NCBI GenBank assembly: GCA_902492065.1
Contig: CABUKE010000003.1
Span: 1 to 64,000 of the forward strand
Direction: 5' to 3'
Length of the DNA stretch: 64,000 nucleotides
DNA from: an uncultured Eubacteriales bacterium
Lineage (GTDB): Bacteria; Bacillota; Clostridia; UBA1381; UMGS1253
Shown piece by piece: positions 26,603 through 34,818 of this stretch (its first letter is position 1; every line of letters begins with the position of its first letter). Under the pieces are notes generated by a model that was not told the origin of the DNA, searched no databases, and saw only the letters and a program-made list of their open reading frames with translations. The position numbers and the translations under genes are program-made.

Positions 26603-27495
26603 TTGGTAGAGGTCGTATTCGGCGACAGTGAAAAAGCTACTGTAAAAATAGCCAAGCATTATAGCGCTAAAACAATGCAGCACAGTATAATCAGATATTT
26701 TGGAGAAAAGCCAACAAAAGCCGATTTACAAACGCGTTACGCCGGACAGCCGATTGGAGGAAGTCCGCAGGATGTGGTAAGCATCGGTTTTGCACTTGAC
26801 TTTGGCGATATTTCCGGCCCTTTTCCCGGCGACGGCAGACGCGAGGCCGTCCGCCAGCTCTGGGGGCGGTTTGGCTTTGACGCTAAGTCCTATGAACAAT
26901 TTTTTCAAACCCTGTGTGATGATGCAGATAAACTCCTCAACACTGCGCGGGCAGGCACGCCTATCCGTGCCTGGATCAGTCATGCCCCCTATTCCCTGTG
27001 CGGATTTTATGCGCTCTGTGATCTGCTTGCGGATATCGACTGTCCATTAAGCAGTATTTTTTGCCGGATTTTGTACCGCGCGACGGAGAGGGCCAGGCAC
27101 AGGGTTTGTATACCTTTTGGTATGAGGTCGAATCGGGAAAGCTGTATCAATTCCTCCCTTATGAGAGACAAGTACCTGAACCGGAACTAAGAAGCTATGC
27201 CAAAGTGTGGCGTGAGCTGAAGAACGAAAACGCGCCGATGCGCGCTGTTATAAACGGCAGACTACTTTCGGTTCCAGAGGATTTCTACGAATTTCTACTT
27301 TTCCGTTCTATTCCGGATGGGGATTTTGTGTTGGCGAAACTGATTGGTGATTTGCTGAACAAATATAGGCTTGGCATCAGTGACAGTGTGTATGCACTGC
27401 GAATCGACAAACTAATTTCCGAAGGGAAGCTGCTTGTAGTGGGCAATTCTGACCAATCACATCCCTATGGAATGATACTGAGAAAAAACTGGTAA
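26603..27495 (+). pseudogene. DUF1835/DUF3658-type protein interrupted by a frameshift
   Basis: Two adjacent frames together encode one ~297-codon protein. The first half (TTG start at 26603, GAGGTG upstream; begins VEVVFGDSEKATVKIAKHY) reads correctly to about 27061, then runs into unrelated sequence and a stop near 27190. The second half continues in the -1 frame from 27061 (LPDFVPRDGEGQAQGLYTFW) to 27495, with ENAPMRAVINGRLLSV and a C-terminal DSVYALRIDKLISEGKLLVV typical of DUF3658. The break is at a run of six T (27057-27062); seven T would restore one frame (SSIF-LPDFVPR). A real mutation, phase variation or a sequencing error are all possible. It lies 9 nt after the P1 peptidase. Confidence 0.8.
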
Positions 27496-27506
27496 GCGTG
27501 TAACAT

Positions 27507-27543
27507 AAAAAAACAGACCGGACTCATGTCTGGTCTGTTTTTT
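27507..27543 (+). terminator. Bidirectional intrinsic terminator
   Basis: ACAGACCGGAC / GTCTGGTCTGT stem (one G-T pair) with loop TCAT, flanked by an A-run and a T-run. It ends the ECF operon and faces the convergent phosphate-binding-like gene. Confidence 0.85.
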
Positions 27544-27544
27544 A

Positions 27545-28738
27545 TTATTCGGCTTGATTTATAGGTACATAACCCGTTTCGTCAATAATCCATTGCCCCT
27601 GCCGGCCGCAAATCCACTCGAGCAATGCCTGACAGTTCGGGTTGGAATGTTGCGTCGTCACGGCGTAAAACTCCGACGCAATCGGATACGTCCCATTTTC
27701 AATGTTTTCTTTCGTTGGTGCGACGCCGTCAAGCGGCAATAGCTTAATTTGATTATTTTTCACCAGCTCCGTGCTGTAAAACCGGAACGAGTAGCCAATC
27801 GAATTCTTGTAATTTTTATAATCGGCCGTCTGCTCAATAATTCCGCCCATGCCGGTCACAACATCCTCCTTCGGCGGCGTCATCAGTGTCCTTCCCGCCA
27901 TCAGGTTTTGGAGTGCGGTCTGGCTTCCGCTCCCTTCGTCGCGCTGGAAAGCGCGTATCTGCCCCAAATCAGCACCCAATGTACTCCAGTCCGTTATCTC
28001 CCCGGAATAGATTTGCTGAACCTGCTCCACAGTCAGACCATCAATCGGGTTTTGGGCATTGACAAAAAAGACGAACGCCTCCCGTCCAATCGGTGTAAAG
28101 GTCAGCTCCACGCCCTTTTCCTCCGCATATGCGGCCTGCTTTTCCGACGCGGACGCAACAAAAATCATGTCAGCTTCGCCTTCAATCAGCCGTTCATAGG
28201 CTTCCGGCGTTGTCGAGCATTGCAAGTAGTCCGTAAAGCACACCCCTTCTTCAAAGCTCTCCTTTGGATATACCGCCCGCGCAAAGGCAGAATACACCGG
28301 ATACAGCGCAGTCGCACCGTCGAGACGCGGCAAATCGTCCGTAAGCGTCAGCAACGACTCCTCGTCAAGCACAACAACCTTCGATTCAGCGCCATATGGG
28401 GCGTATTCGGGAAAAATCTGAGTCCCCTCCGTAATGGTGGGAATATCCGCGTCCTGTTTTTCATATATCGCATAACCCGCCCATGCCAACGTCGTAACTG
28501 CGAGCGCAATGAGAATCGGTATGTAGATATATTTTCTTTGCAAAATCCCCCAAACTGCAAAAATGCACACAAGGGAAAGAATTAAACCATATGCAATCAC
28601 ACCTCCAAAATAGACGTCTCCATATCCACTGAGCGCCACAATAAGAACAGCGCCAAAAGTAAAAAAAGCAATAAACGCAAAGGCTACCACAGAAGCAATC
28701 ACTTTTAAAATAATACTGCCAATTGTTGTTTCTTTCAT
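27545..28738 (-). CDS. Membrane-tethered phosphate-binding-like (PstS-like) protein
   Basis: 397 residues. Unlike ordinary PstS it begins with three hydrophobic helices (~10-37, ~45-66, ~72-92) instead of a lipoprotein signal, so the solute-binding domain (~110-397) would be fixed to the membrane on the outside. The domain has PBP-like features: LDGATALYPVYSAFARA, a GEADMIFVASAS loop, VEQVQQIYSGEITDWSTLG and DEGSGSQTAL, the last being the phosphate-contacting loop of PstS-type proteins. No pstC, pstA or pstB is nearby. It may act as a sensor or deliver ligand to a distant permease. A Na/Pi cotransporter is encoded 15 kb away (43998-45788). Confidence 0.78.
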   Translation of the reverse strand: MKETTIGSIILKVIASVVAFAFIAFFTFGAVLIVALSGYGDVYFGGVIAYGLILSLVCIFAVWGILQRKYIYIPILIALAVTTLAWAGYAIYEKQDADIPTITEGTQIFPEYAPYGAESKVVVLDEESLLTLTDDLPRLDGATALYPVYSAFARAVYPKESFEEGVCFTDYLQCSTTPEAYERLIEGEADMIFVASASEKQAAYAEEKGVELTFTPIGREAFVFFVNAQNPIDGLTVEQVQQIYSGEITDWSTLGADLGQIRAFQRDEGSGSQTALQNLMAGRTLMTPPKEDVVTGMGGIIEQTADYKNYKNSIGYSFRFYSTELVKNNQIKLLPLDGVAPTKENIENGTYPIASEFYAVTTQHSNPNCQALLEWICGRQGQWIIDETGYVPINQAE

Positions 28739-28822
28739 CGTTTCTCCCCCTTCCTTTCCTTCAGTCCCATTGTATCATACAGCTCACGGAAAGTAAACCG
28801 CAAAAATTTTTTCAAAATTGTA

Positions 28823-28851
28823 TTGACATAGGCATACATAGGTGTTATATT
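28823..28851 (+). promoter_or_regulatory. Sigma-A promoter of the GntR/ABC operon
   Basis: Consensus TTGACA (28823-28828), 17-nt spacer, TATATT (28846-28851), 37 nt upstream of the GntR ATG. The -10 box overlaps the palindrome at 28849-28873. Confidence 0.8.
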
Positions 28852-28873
28852 GTATATATAAGATATATACAAT
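28849..28873 (+). promoter_or_regulatory. GntR-type operator palindrome
   Basis: Two perfect 11-nt arms, ATTGTATATAT and ATATATACAAT, separated by AAG. The site covers the end of the -10 box and the expected transcription start, a position suited to repression. YtrA-subfamily GntR regulators commonly autoregulate from such sites, so binding by the product of the next gene is a reasonable inference. Confidence 0.75.
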
Positions 28874-28888
28874 ATGTGAGGTGATCGG

Positions 28889-29263
28889 ATGGATATTATC
28901 ATTAGCAATTCCAGCGATAAGCCGATTTACGAGCAGATCACGTCCCAAATCAAAAACATGATTCTGACCGGCACGCTGCGGGAGGGTGCTCCCCTGCCGT
29001 CCATGCGCCTGCTTGCAAAAGAGCTGCGCATCAGCGTTATCACGACAAAGCGCGCGTATGAGGACCTTGAGCGCGACGGCTTCATTGAAACCGTTGTCGG
29101 CAAGGGCAGCTTTGTCGCAAAGAAAAACGCGCAGTTTGTGCGCGAGGAAATCCTCAAGGTTGCGCAGGAACATATCAGGCAGGCGGTCGACGCGGCAAAG
29201 TCTGGCGGAATCACAGCCGAAGAGCTGCACGAAATGCTCGATATTTTATATGAAGACGTATAA
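28889..29263 (+). CDS. GntR family regulator, YtrA subfamily
   Basis: 124-residue regulator with an N-terminal winged helix (~8-76: KPIYEQITSQIKNMILTG, LPSMRLLAKELRISVITTKRAYEDLERDGFIETVVGKGSFV). A short helical tail replaces a full effector domain, as in YtrA proteins. It precedes an ABC ATPase (15 nt) and a permease and should repress the operon until an inducer, often a cell-wall-active agent in characterised relatives, relieves it. ATG 28889 has GAGGTGAT upstream. Confidence 0.9.
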   Translation: MDIIISNSSDKPIYEQITSQIKNMILTGTLREGAPLPSMRLLAKELRISVITTKRAYEDLERDGFIETVVGKGSFVAKKNAQFVREEILKVAQEHIRQAVDAAKSGGITAEELHEMLDILYEDV

Positions 29264-29278
29264 CAGGAGGAATGAAAA

Positions 29279-30139
29279 ATGGAAACGATTTTGCAGCTTG
29301 AAAACCTGACAAAACAGTATAAAAATTTTACGTTAGATGCGCTCACGCTTGCCATCCCCTGCGGCTCCATTGTCGGCCTTGTCGGGGAGAACGGCGCGGG
29401 CAAGACCACGACGATTAAGCTGATTTTGAATCACATTCACCGTGACGGCGGTAAAATCAATGTATTCGGACTCGACAACCTTACCCACGAAGCAGAAATC
29501 AAGGATCGAATCGGCGTAGTGCTTGGCGAGAGCAACTTCCATGAGCACTTCACAGCAAAGAATGTCAACTCTATCCTGAAAAACATATATTCCAGATGGG
29601 ACAGCGACAGCTTTTTCTCCTATCTTACTCGGTTTGAAGTGCCAAAGGATAAGAAGCTCAAGGACATGTCCAAGGGCATGAAGGTCAAACTCTCGATTGC
29701 GTCCGCCCTGTCCCATGCGCCGGAGCTGCTCATCCTCGACGAAGCGACCAGCGGTCTCGACCCGGTTGTACGCAGCGAAATACTGGATATCTTTTTGGAA
29801 TTTATCCAGGATGAGCACAAAAGCATTCTGTTTTCGTCGCACATCACCGGCGATTTGGAGAAAATAGCCGACTATATCGCCTTTCTGCACAAGGGCAGGC
29901 TCGTCTTTTCCAAGTCGAAGGACGATATTCTGTATGGATACGGAATTGCAAAATGCGGAGAGGCGGAGTTTAACTCGCTTGATAAGGCGGACGTTCTCGC
30001 CTACCGCAAGGGCAAGTTTGGCTACGAGGCGCTGCTCAGCGACGCAAGCCTTGCACGCGCAAAATATACCGGGCTTTGCATCGACCGCCCGACCATTGAG
30101 GAAATCATGACGCTGTATGTCCGCGGAACGCGGCAGTAA
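29279..30139 (+). CDS. ABC transporter ATP-binding protein (YtrB-like)
   Basis: 286-residue nucleotide-binding subunit. Walker A GENGAGKTTT at ~38-47, signature region DMSKGMKVKLSIASAL (~132-147; SKGMK in place of the usual SGGQ), Walker B LLILDEATSGLD at ~154-165, and switch His in FSSHITGD. The C-terminal ~80 residues are an accessory domain seen in ABC-2 exporter ATPases. Pairs with the permease downstream. Confidence 0.92.
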   Translation: METILQLENLTKQYKNFTLDALTLAIPCGSIVGLVGENGAGKTTTIKLILNHIHRDGGKINVFGLDNLTHEAEIKDRIGVVLGESNFHEHFTAKNVNSILKNIYSRWDSDSFFSYLTRFEVPKDKKLKDMSKGMKVKLSIASALSHAPELLILDEATSGLDPVVRSEILDIFLEFIQDEHKSILFSSHITGDLEKIADYIAFLHKGRLVFSKSKDDILYGYGIAKCGEAEFNSLDKADVLAYRKGKFGYEALLSDASLARAKYTGLCIDRPTIEEIMTLYVRGTRQ

Positions 30140-30167
30140 ACCATTGTTAATCAAGGAGGACTTTAAC

Positions 30168-30839
30168 ATGAAAGGTTTGATATTAAAAGATTTTTACAGC
30201 CTGAAAATATATGTCAAGACATTATTTCTCATGGTCGTGATTTACGCCCTGCTCGGTTACTTCTCCGGCAGTTCGACCATGTTGACCAGCCTGGTCGCCG
30301 TTTTCTCCATGATTTTGCCCATTACAAGTTTTACGTACGATAAATACTACAAATGGGAGGAATATGCGCTCTCCCTTCCGCTGCGCCGCAGCCAGATTGT
30401 GTTGGCAAAGTATATTTTTACAGCCTTGATTTTGTTGTTTGCCTTCGTGCTGACGGTGCTGCTGTCCGTCATAACAACCTATTTTTATAGCTTTATGCTC
30501 TCATCCCAGCAGCTTTGGGAAATTGCAGCGACAAATTACTACACTGTGGGCATTCTTCTCCTGCTGCCTGCCATCCTTCTGCCTGTGATGTTCCGCTTTG
30601 GGCCGGACAAGGGTCGCGTCGCACTCTTTGTTGTGCTGGGCGCGTTCAGCTTGCTCGCCGTTGCGGCCGCACAGTTTGTGCCGCAGTTGATACCTGGCGT
30701 TGCACAGGCGGTTACAGATACGCTCTCCAATGAGCGGGCAGTGATTGCAGTGCTGAACGTATTGCCGCTTATCACGCTGCTGCTGTTCGTCCTTTCTTAC
30801 TTCTTATCATGCAAATTCTACCAGAAGCGTGAGCTTTAA
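30168..30839 (+). CDS. ABC-2 type permease
   Basis: 223-residue membrane protein with six hydrophobic helices, starting MKGLILKDFYSLKIYVKTL as in the ABC-2 permeases found beside YtrA regulators. The ATG at 30168 follows AAGGAGG; an upstream in-frame GTG start would overlap the ATPase gene and has no ribosome site. Together with the ATPase it would form a homodimer-type exporter; the exported compound is unknown. Confidence 0.88.
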   Translation: MKGLILKDFYSLKIYVKTLFLMVVIYALLGYFSGSSTMLTSLVAVFSMILPITSFTYDKYYKWEEYALSLPLRRSQIVLAKYIFTALILLFAFVLTVLLSVITTYFYSFMLSSQQLWEIAATNYYTVGILLLLPAILLPVMFRFGPDKGRVALFVVLGAFSLLAVAAAQFVPQLIPGVAQAVTDTLSNERAVIAVLNVLPLITLLLFVLSYFLSCKFYQKREL

Positions 30840-30845
30840 TGCAGG

Positions 30846-30875
30846 GCTGCCTCCCAAACGGAGGCAGCTTTTTTT
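30846..30875 (+). terminator. Intrinsic terminator of the GntR/ABC operon
   Basis: GCTGCCTCC / GGAGGCAGC stem with a CAAAC loop and a run of seven T, starting 6 nt after the permease stop. Confidence 0.92.
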
Positions 30876-30890
30876 ATATGTCATGCAGGA

Positions 30891-30919
30891 TTTACAAATA
30901 TACCGATTTGTGGTATGAT
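30891..30919 (+). promoter_or_regulatory. Sigma-A promoter of the ABC-F gene
   Basis: TTTACA (30891-30896), 17-nt spacer, TATGAT (30914-30919), 53 nt upstream of the start codon. Confidence 0.65.
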
Positions 30920-30972
30920 TAATGCATCGCCGGTACAGCCGGAATCTGAAAAATGGAAATTGAGGATGAACC

Positions 30973-32871
30973 ATGATTGTATTAAGCGCATCAAAACTGA
31001 ATAAAGCATTTGTAGAGGACATTGTGTTTGAGGACGTTTCGTTTCATATAGAGGACCGTGACAAAATCGGCTTTGTGGGGGTAAATGGCGCAGGTAAAAC
31101 GACGCTTTTTAAGTCGCTTTTGCAGCCGTCCTACGCAGACAGCGGCGAGGTGTTCACCAATAAGGAAACCGTAATTGGCTACATGCAGCAGCATGCGGAC
31201 ATCACATCGGATAAGACGGTGTGGGAAGAGCTGATGACCGTATACGCCGACATGCTTGGACTGGAAGAAGAATTGGATGCGGTTGCACGACGAATCGAGG
31301 ATGGGGCGGGCGATTTGAACGCACTTATCGAGCGGCAGGCCGCTCTGCTTGAGCGGTTTGAGCGGCGCGGCGGCTACCTGTATAAAAACATTGCAAAGTC
31401 GAGCCTGATAGGGCTTGGGTTTGCGGAGGAGGATCTGCATAAACCGTTTGAGACGCTCTCCGGCGGGCAAAAGACGCGCGTCCTTTTGTGTAAAATCCTT
31501 TTAAGCGACGCAAACCTGCTCCTGCTCGACGAGCCGACCAACCACTTAGACATTGCGTCGGTCGAATGGCTCGAAAATTTTCTGCGCGACTACAATGGCG
31601 CGTTTGTCATCATCTCGCATGACCGTTACTTCTTAGACCGTGTCACGAACAAAACCTTTGAGCTGGAAAACCGAAAGCTGACCGTCTATAACGGAAACTA
31701 TACGCGCTACCTCTCCTTAAAAGAGGAGGCCCGACTTGCAAAGCAACGCCAATACGACAACACAAAGCGCGAAATTGACCGAATTGAGGGAATCATCGAG
31801 CAGCAAAAGCGATGGAACCAAGAGCGGAACTACAAGACGATTGCAAGCAAACAGAAAGAAATTGACCGGCTGGAGCAAACGCTCGACGCGCCGGAGCGTG
31901 AGCCGGACAAGCTCCGGTTCCAGTTTCATATTAACACAGTCGGCGGCAACGACGTGCTGCGGTGCAATTCGCTTGCCATGGCATATGGAATCAAGAAAAT
32001 TTTCTCCGGCGTGGAGTTGGATATCAAGAAAAAAGAGCACGTATTCCTGCTTGGGGAGAATGGCTGTGGAAAGACGACACTCTTTAAGCTGCTGACCGGC
32101 GATTTGCGCCCCATCGACGGAGAAATCCACTTTGGCGCTGGCGTGCAGGTCGGCTATTACGACCAAGCACAAGAGAACCTGCACGAAGAAAAAACCGTGC
32201 TCGACGAAGTGTACGACACCTATCCGACGATGTCGCTCACAGAGGTACGCAATGCGCTCGGCGCGTTTTTGTTCTATGGCGACGACGTATTCAAGCCGAT
32301 TTCCGCCTTATCGGGCGGCGAGCGGGCAAAGGTTTCGCTTTTAAAGCTGATGCTATCGGGAGCAAATTTGCTCCTGCTCGACGAGCCGACCAACCACTTA
32401 GATATCAGCTCGCGCGAGGCATTGGAGGATGCACTCCTGCACTACGAGGGTACGTTGTTTATCGTGTCACACGACCGTTACTTTATTAATAAGATTGCCG
32501 ACCGGATTTTGTATATGCAAAATCATGGATTGACGAATTATGTCGGCAATTACGATTACTTTTTGGAAAAATTCAAAGGCGTTGAAACGGAAAAGACGGC
32601 CGCCAAATCCTCAAACAAAGAAACATATCAGGAACAGAAGCGGCGCGAGGCCGAAAAGCGCAAAACGGCTAACCGCTTTAAGCGGGTGGAGGAACAAATT
32701 GCACAGCTCGAGGAGGAAATTCGCCAGCAGGAGGAATTGCTCCTGTCGGATGAGTATGCAACCGACCATATCAAGGCAACGGCGTTGCTCGAGCAGGTGC
32801 AGGAACAAAAAGGCAAGCTTGAGCAGTTATATGCAGAATGGGAAACGCTTGCAGAATTGGTGGAAGAATAA
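30973..32871 (+). CDS. ABC-F family ATPase (YdiF/Uup-like)
   Basis: 632-residue soluble protein with two ABC domains and no membrane helices. Walker A GVNGAGKTT (~37) and GENGCGKTT (~360), signatures LSGGQKTR and LSGGERAK, and two LLLLDEPTNHLDI Walker B segments (the second ending DIS). A charged linker between the domains (KQRQYDNTKREIDRIEG) would reach the ribosomal E site in this family, and a C-terminal coiled coil (~540-632) resembles Uup/YdiF. ABC-F proteins act on stalled or antibiotic-bound ribosomes. I see nothing that marks it as a specific resistance factor rather than a housekeeping translation factor. Confidence 0.93.
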   Translation: MIVLSASKLNKAFVEDIVFEDVSFHIEDRDKIGFVGVNGAGKTTLFKSLLQPSYADSGEVFTNKETVIGYMQQHADITSDKTVWEELMTVYADMLGLEEELDAVARRIEDGAGDLNALIERQAALLERFERRGGYLYKNIAKSSLIGLGFAEEDLHKPFETLSGGQKTRVLLCKILLSDANLLLLDEPTNHLDIASVEWLENFLRDYNGAFVIISHDRYFLDRVTNKTFELENRKLTVYNGNYTRYLSLKEEARLAKQRQYDNTKREIDRIEGIIEQQKRWNQERNYKTIASKQKEIDRLEQTLDAPEREPDKLRFQFHINTVGGNDVLRCNSLAMAYGIKKIFSGVELDIKKKEHVFLLGENGCGKTTLFKLLTGDLRPIDGEIHFGAGVQVGYYDQAQENLHEEKTVLDEVYDTYPTMSLTEVRNALGAFLFYGDDVFKPISALSGGERAKVSLLKLMLSGANLLLLDEPTNHLDISSREALEDALLHYEGTLFIVSHDRYFINKIADRILYMQNHGLTNYVGNYDYFLEKFKGVETEKTAAKSSNKETYQEQKRREAEKRKTANRFKRVEEQIAQLEEEIRQQEELLLSDEYATDHIKATALLEQVQEQKGKLEQLYAEWETLAELVEE

Positions 32872-32872
32872 A

Positions 32873-32904
32873 AAAGCCGCCTCCTACTTATAGGAGGCGG
32901 CTTT
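32873..32904 (+). terminator. Bidirectional terminator between convergent genes
   Basis: Perfect 14-bp stem AAAGCCGCCTCCTA and complement with loop CTTA, between the ABC-F stop (32871) and the opposing gene end (32913). A/T runs flank it. Confidence 0.88.
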
Positions 32905-32912
32905 CACATTTA

Positions 32913-33497
32913 TTATTTCATTTGTTCTTCAACGTACATATAAAGATTATTTTCTCCCGAAATAACCTCCTGTTCCAGTTGGTTTTCCGGGTTAAACGCT
33001 GCGATATCACTGTTTTCCGCGTTTAATTGCTCTATTCCGGTATTTTTGAGCTTAAACATCCCCTGATAACCGCCTACCGGGGAGCGGTGTCCCAGATTAT
33101 CCTTTTCGCTGAGCAGGAATAAAAACGTGTCGCCAACCGTTGGAATAACAATTTCTTTTACTTTATACTCTGTGTTGTTTAACACACCGCCGGTGAATAA
33201 TACTTTAATATCGTCTTCCGGGTTTCCCTTTATAACTTCTGCCGTATCGAGCGAAGCCTCTGTAAATACCAAACCATTGTATTCATACGTATCCGTTGCG
33301 CATACTGTCCCTAATACGGCACAATCCGCGGCGCTGTATACCTCTGAAAAGGTCTCGTATTTTGCGTTCCAGTCTAAGGAATAGGTAACGGTTTCCCTTT
33401 GATTAATAAACTGTGCGAAAATAACGACTGCCGCAGCAACGCATAGAATAACGACAATAGAAATCGCAATAACGAATGTTTTCTTTGTTCCTGTCAT
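32913..33497 (-). CDS. Hypothetical protein with one N-terminal membrane anchor
   Basis: 194 residues: a basic N-terminus, one hydrophobic helix (~8-29, FVIAISIVVILCVAAAVVIF), then a soluble domain expected outside the cell. I do not recognise a named family. Segments such as AAEV-like DTAEVIKGNPEDDIKVLFTGGVL, VGDTFLFLLSEKD and VGGYQGMFKLKN recur in clostridial anchored proteins of unknown function as far as I recall. ATG at 33497 has GGGAGG upstream. It lies alone between a terminator and a GNAT gene; no partner is evident. Confidence 0.7.
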   Translation of the reverse strand: MTGTKKTFVIAISIVVILCVAAAVVIFAQFINQRETVTYSLDWNAKYETFSEVYSAADCAVLGTVCATDTYEYNGLVFTEASLDTAEVIKGNPEDDIKVLFTGGVLNNTEYKVKEIVIPTVGDTFLFLLSEKDNLGHRSPVGGYQGMFKLKNTGIEQLNAENSDIAAFNPENQLEQEVISGENNLYMYVEEQMK

Positions 33498-33579
33498 ACT
33501 GTAGCCTCCCTTCTTATAAGCGGTTACTCCTGTTGCATCCTATTGTGATACAGCAAGAATAGCCTATATGATACCAGAG

Positions 33580-34020
33580 TTAATTTATAAAAAAGATATA
33601 ATCCGTATCATTTCCCTTCGATACCTCGGAAACGACACCGCCGAGTTTTTTATACAGCGCGTTTGCTCCGGAATTGTTCTGATAAGCCGACAAAAAGTAG
33701 CGGGAAATGCTCCGGCTTTTGCAAGCCTCCTTTAACTCAGTCATCATTTTGTAGCCCACCCCCTGCCGCTGATACGACTCCATCACGCCGACTTCGTGGA
33801 TATAGAGCATGTTTCCAGCGTGGTCTAAGCGTTGCAGCTCATAACCATAAGCAAATCCAATTATTACACCGCCGCATACGGCCCCGAAAATCCAATTCTT
33901 TTCATCTTGCAGGAAGGTTATCGCGCTGTCGTAACAGATAAATCCCTCTCTGAAATATTTGTTCATATCCATGACCATTTCTATATCGTTTTGCGTTAGC
34001 TTTCGGCAAATATATTCCAT
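33580..34020 (-). CDS. GNAT family N-acetyltransferase
   Basis: 146 residues with the acetyl-CoA-binding fold: IHEVGVMESYQRQGVGYKMMTELK contains the R/Q-x-x-G-x-G/A loop, followed by a C-terminal NNSGANALYKKLGG segment. The overall layout, including the YELQRLDHAGNMLYIHEVGV strand, is reminiscent of AAC(3)-I-like GNAT enzymes, but this does not establish aminoglycoside acetylation. It starts 19 nt after the ABC permease at 34040-34816 on the same strand, so it is probably the last gene of that exporter operon. Confidence 0.82.
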   Translation of the reverse strand: MEYICRKLTQNDIEMVMDMNKYFREGFICYDSAITFLQDEKNWIFGAVCGGVIIGFAYGYELQRLDHAGNMLYIHEVGVMESYQRQGVGYKMMTELKEACKSRSISRYFLSAYQNNSGANALYKKLGGVVSEVSKGNDTDYIFFIN

Positions 34021-34039
34021 ATGCTTTCCCTCCTATCCT

Positions 34040-34816
34040 TCACGACCCGGTTGACTTATAATGCCGCACGCCAATCCTCCACACAAGCAGGCATGGAATC
34101 AAAAACAACCATGCCGCGAGCGGCAGAACCATATACCAGGGGTTGTCGCTCTGTCCAATCAAATATAAAAACGGATAATACTGAAACAGCGCAAACGGGA
34201 TGACATAGGTACAGAACTTCAGCACGCCGCTGCCGTAGACGGATATGGGATACTTACCAAATTCCCGCGCGCCGTCAGTAAAGATATTCATGACCTCCAG
34301 CCCTTCCGTTGTAAAAAAACAAATCGCAGCGTACAAAATAAACAACCCCGCGAACAAAACAAACCCGGACACAATCATCAGCACGAGCGTGAGTACCTTA
34401 TCCCCCGTCCAGACAACGCCGCTTGCCGGAATCGCATAAGCAAAGACAATAAACGCCTGCAAAAGCCGTCCCAATCTCGTAAACTCAATCTTTGTTGCAA
34501 GTACCTGAAAGATTTCGTTGCGCGGACGGACCATAATCCGGTCGAATTCCCCATTGGATATAATGGACGAAAACAGGTCAAATCCGCGGATAAAGCATTC
34601 CGCGAGCGAATACGACAGCGTAACCACGCCAAAACACAGCAGTACCTCGCTGAACGTAAACCCCTCCACACTGTTGAACCGTGCAAACATGAAATATATC
34701 ACCAAAAAGGCCGAAAACGACGTGAGAAACTGGCCCAAAAGCGTCAGAAAAAACGACGTTTTGTACTGCATCTGACTTTTTAAATGGATAGAAAAATATT
34801 TGAAATAGAGCCGCAT
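34040..34816 (-). CDS. ABC-2 type permease (PF06182-like), second subunit
   Basis: 258-residue membrane protein with six predicted helices. MRLYFKYFSIHLKSQMQYKTSFF, then FSEVLLCFGVVTLSYSLAECFIRGFD and NGEFDRIMVRPRN, are typical of the ABC2_membrane (DUF990) family. Start chosen at ATG 34816, 2 nt after the upstream permease stop with GGGGGGAT as ribosome site. It forms a heterodimeric exporter with the 34819-35622 permease and the 35619-36593 ATPase. Confidence 0.88.
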   Translation of the reverse strand: MRLYFKYFSIHLKSQMQYKTSFFLTLLGQFLTSFSAFLVIYFMFARFNSVEGFTFSEVLLCFGVVTLSYSLAECFIRGFDLFSSIISNGEFDRIMVRPRNEIFQVLATKIEFTRLGRLLQAFIVFAYAIPASGVVWTGDKVLTLVLMIVSGFVLFAGLFILYAAICFFTTEGLEVMNIFTDGAREFGKYPISVYGSGVLKFCTYVIPFALFQYYPFLYLIGQSDNPWYMVLPLAAWLFLIPCLLVWRIGVRHYKSTGS

Positions 34817-34818
34817 TT

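Noticed and set aside
26603..27495. Programmed frameshift in the DUF1835 gene
   Set aside because: The reading-frame codons around the T tract do not form a proper slippery heptamer for a -1 shift (ATT TTT TGC), and no stem was noticed downstream; a simple indel explains it better.
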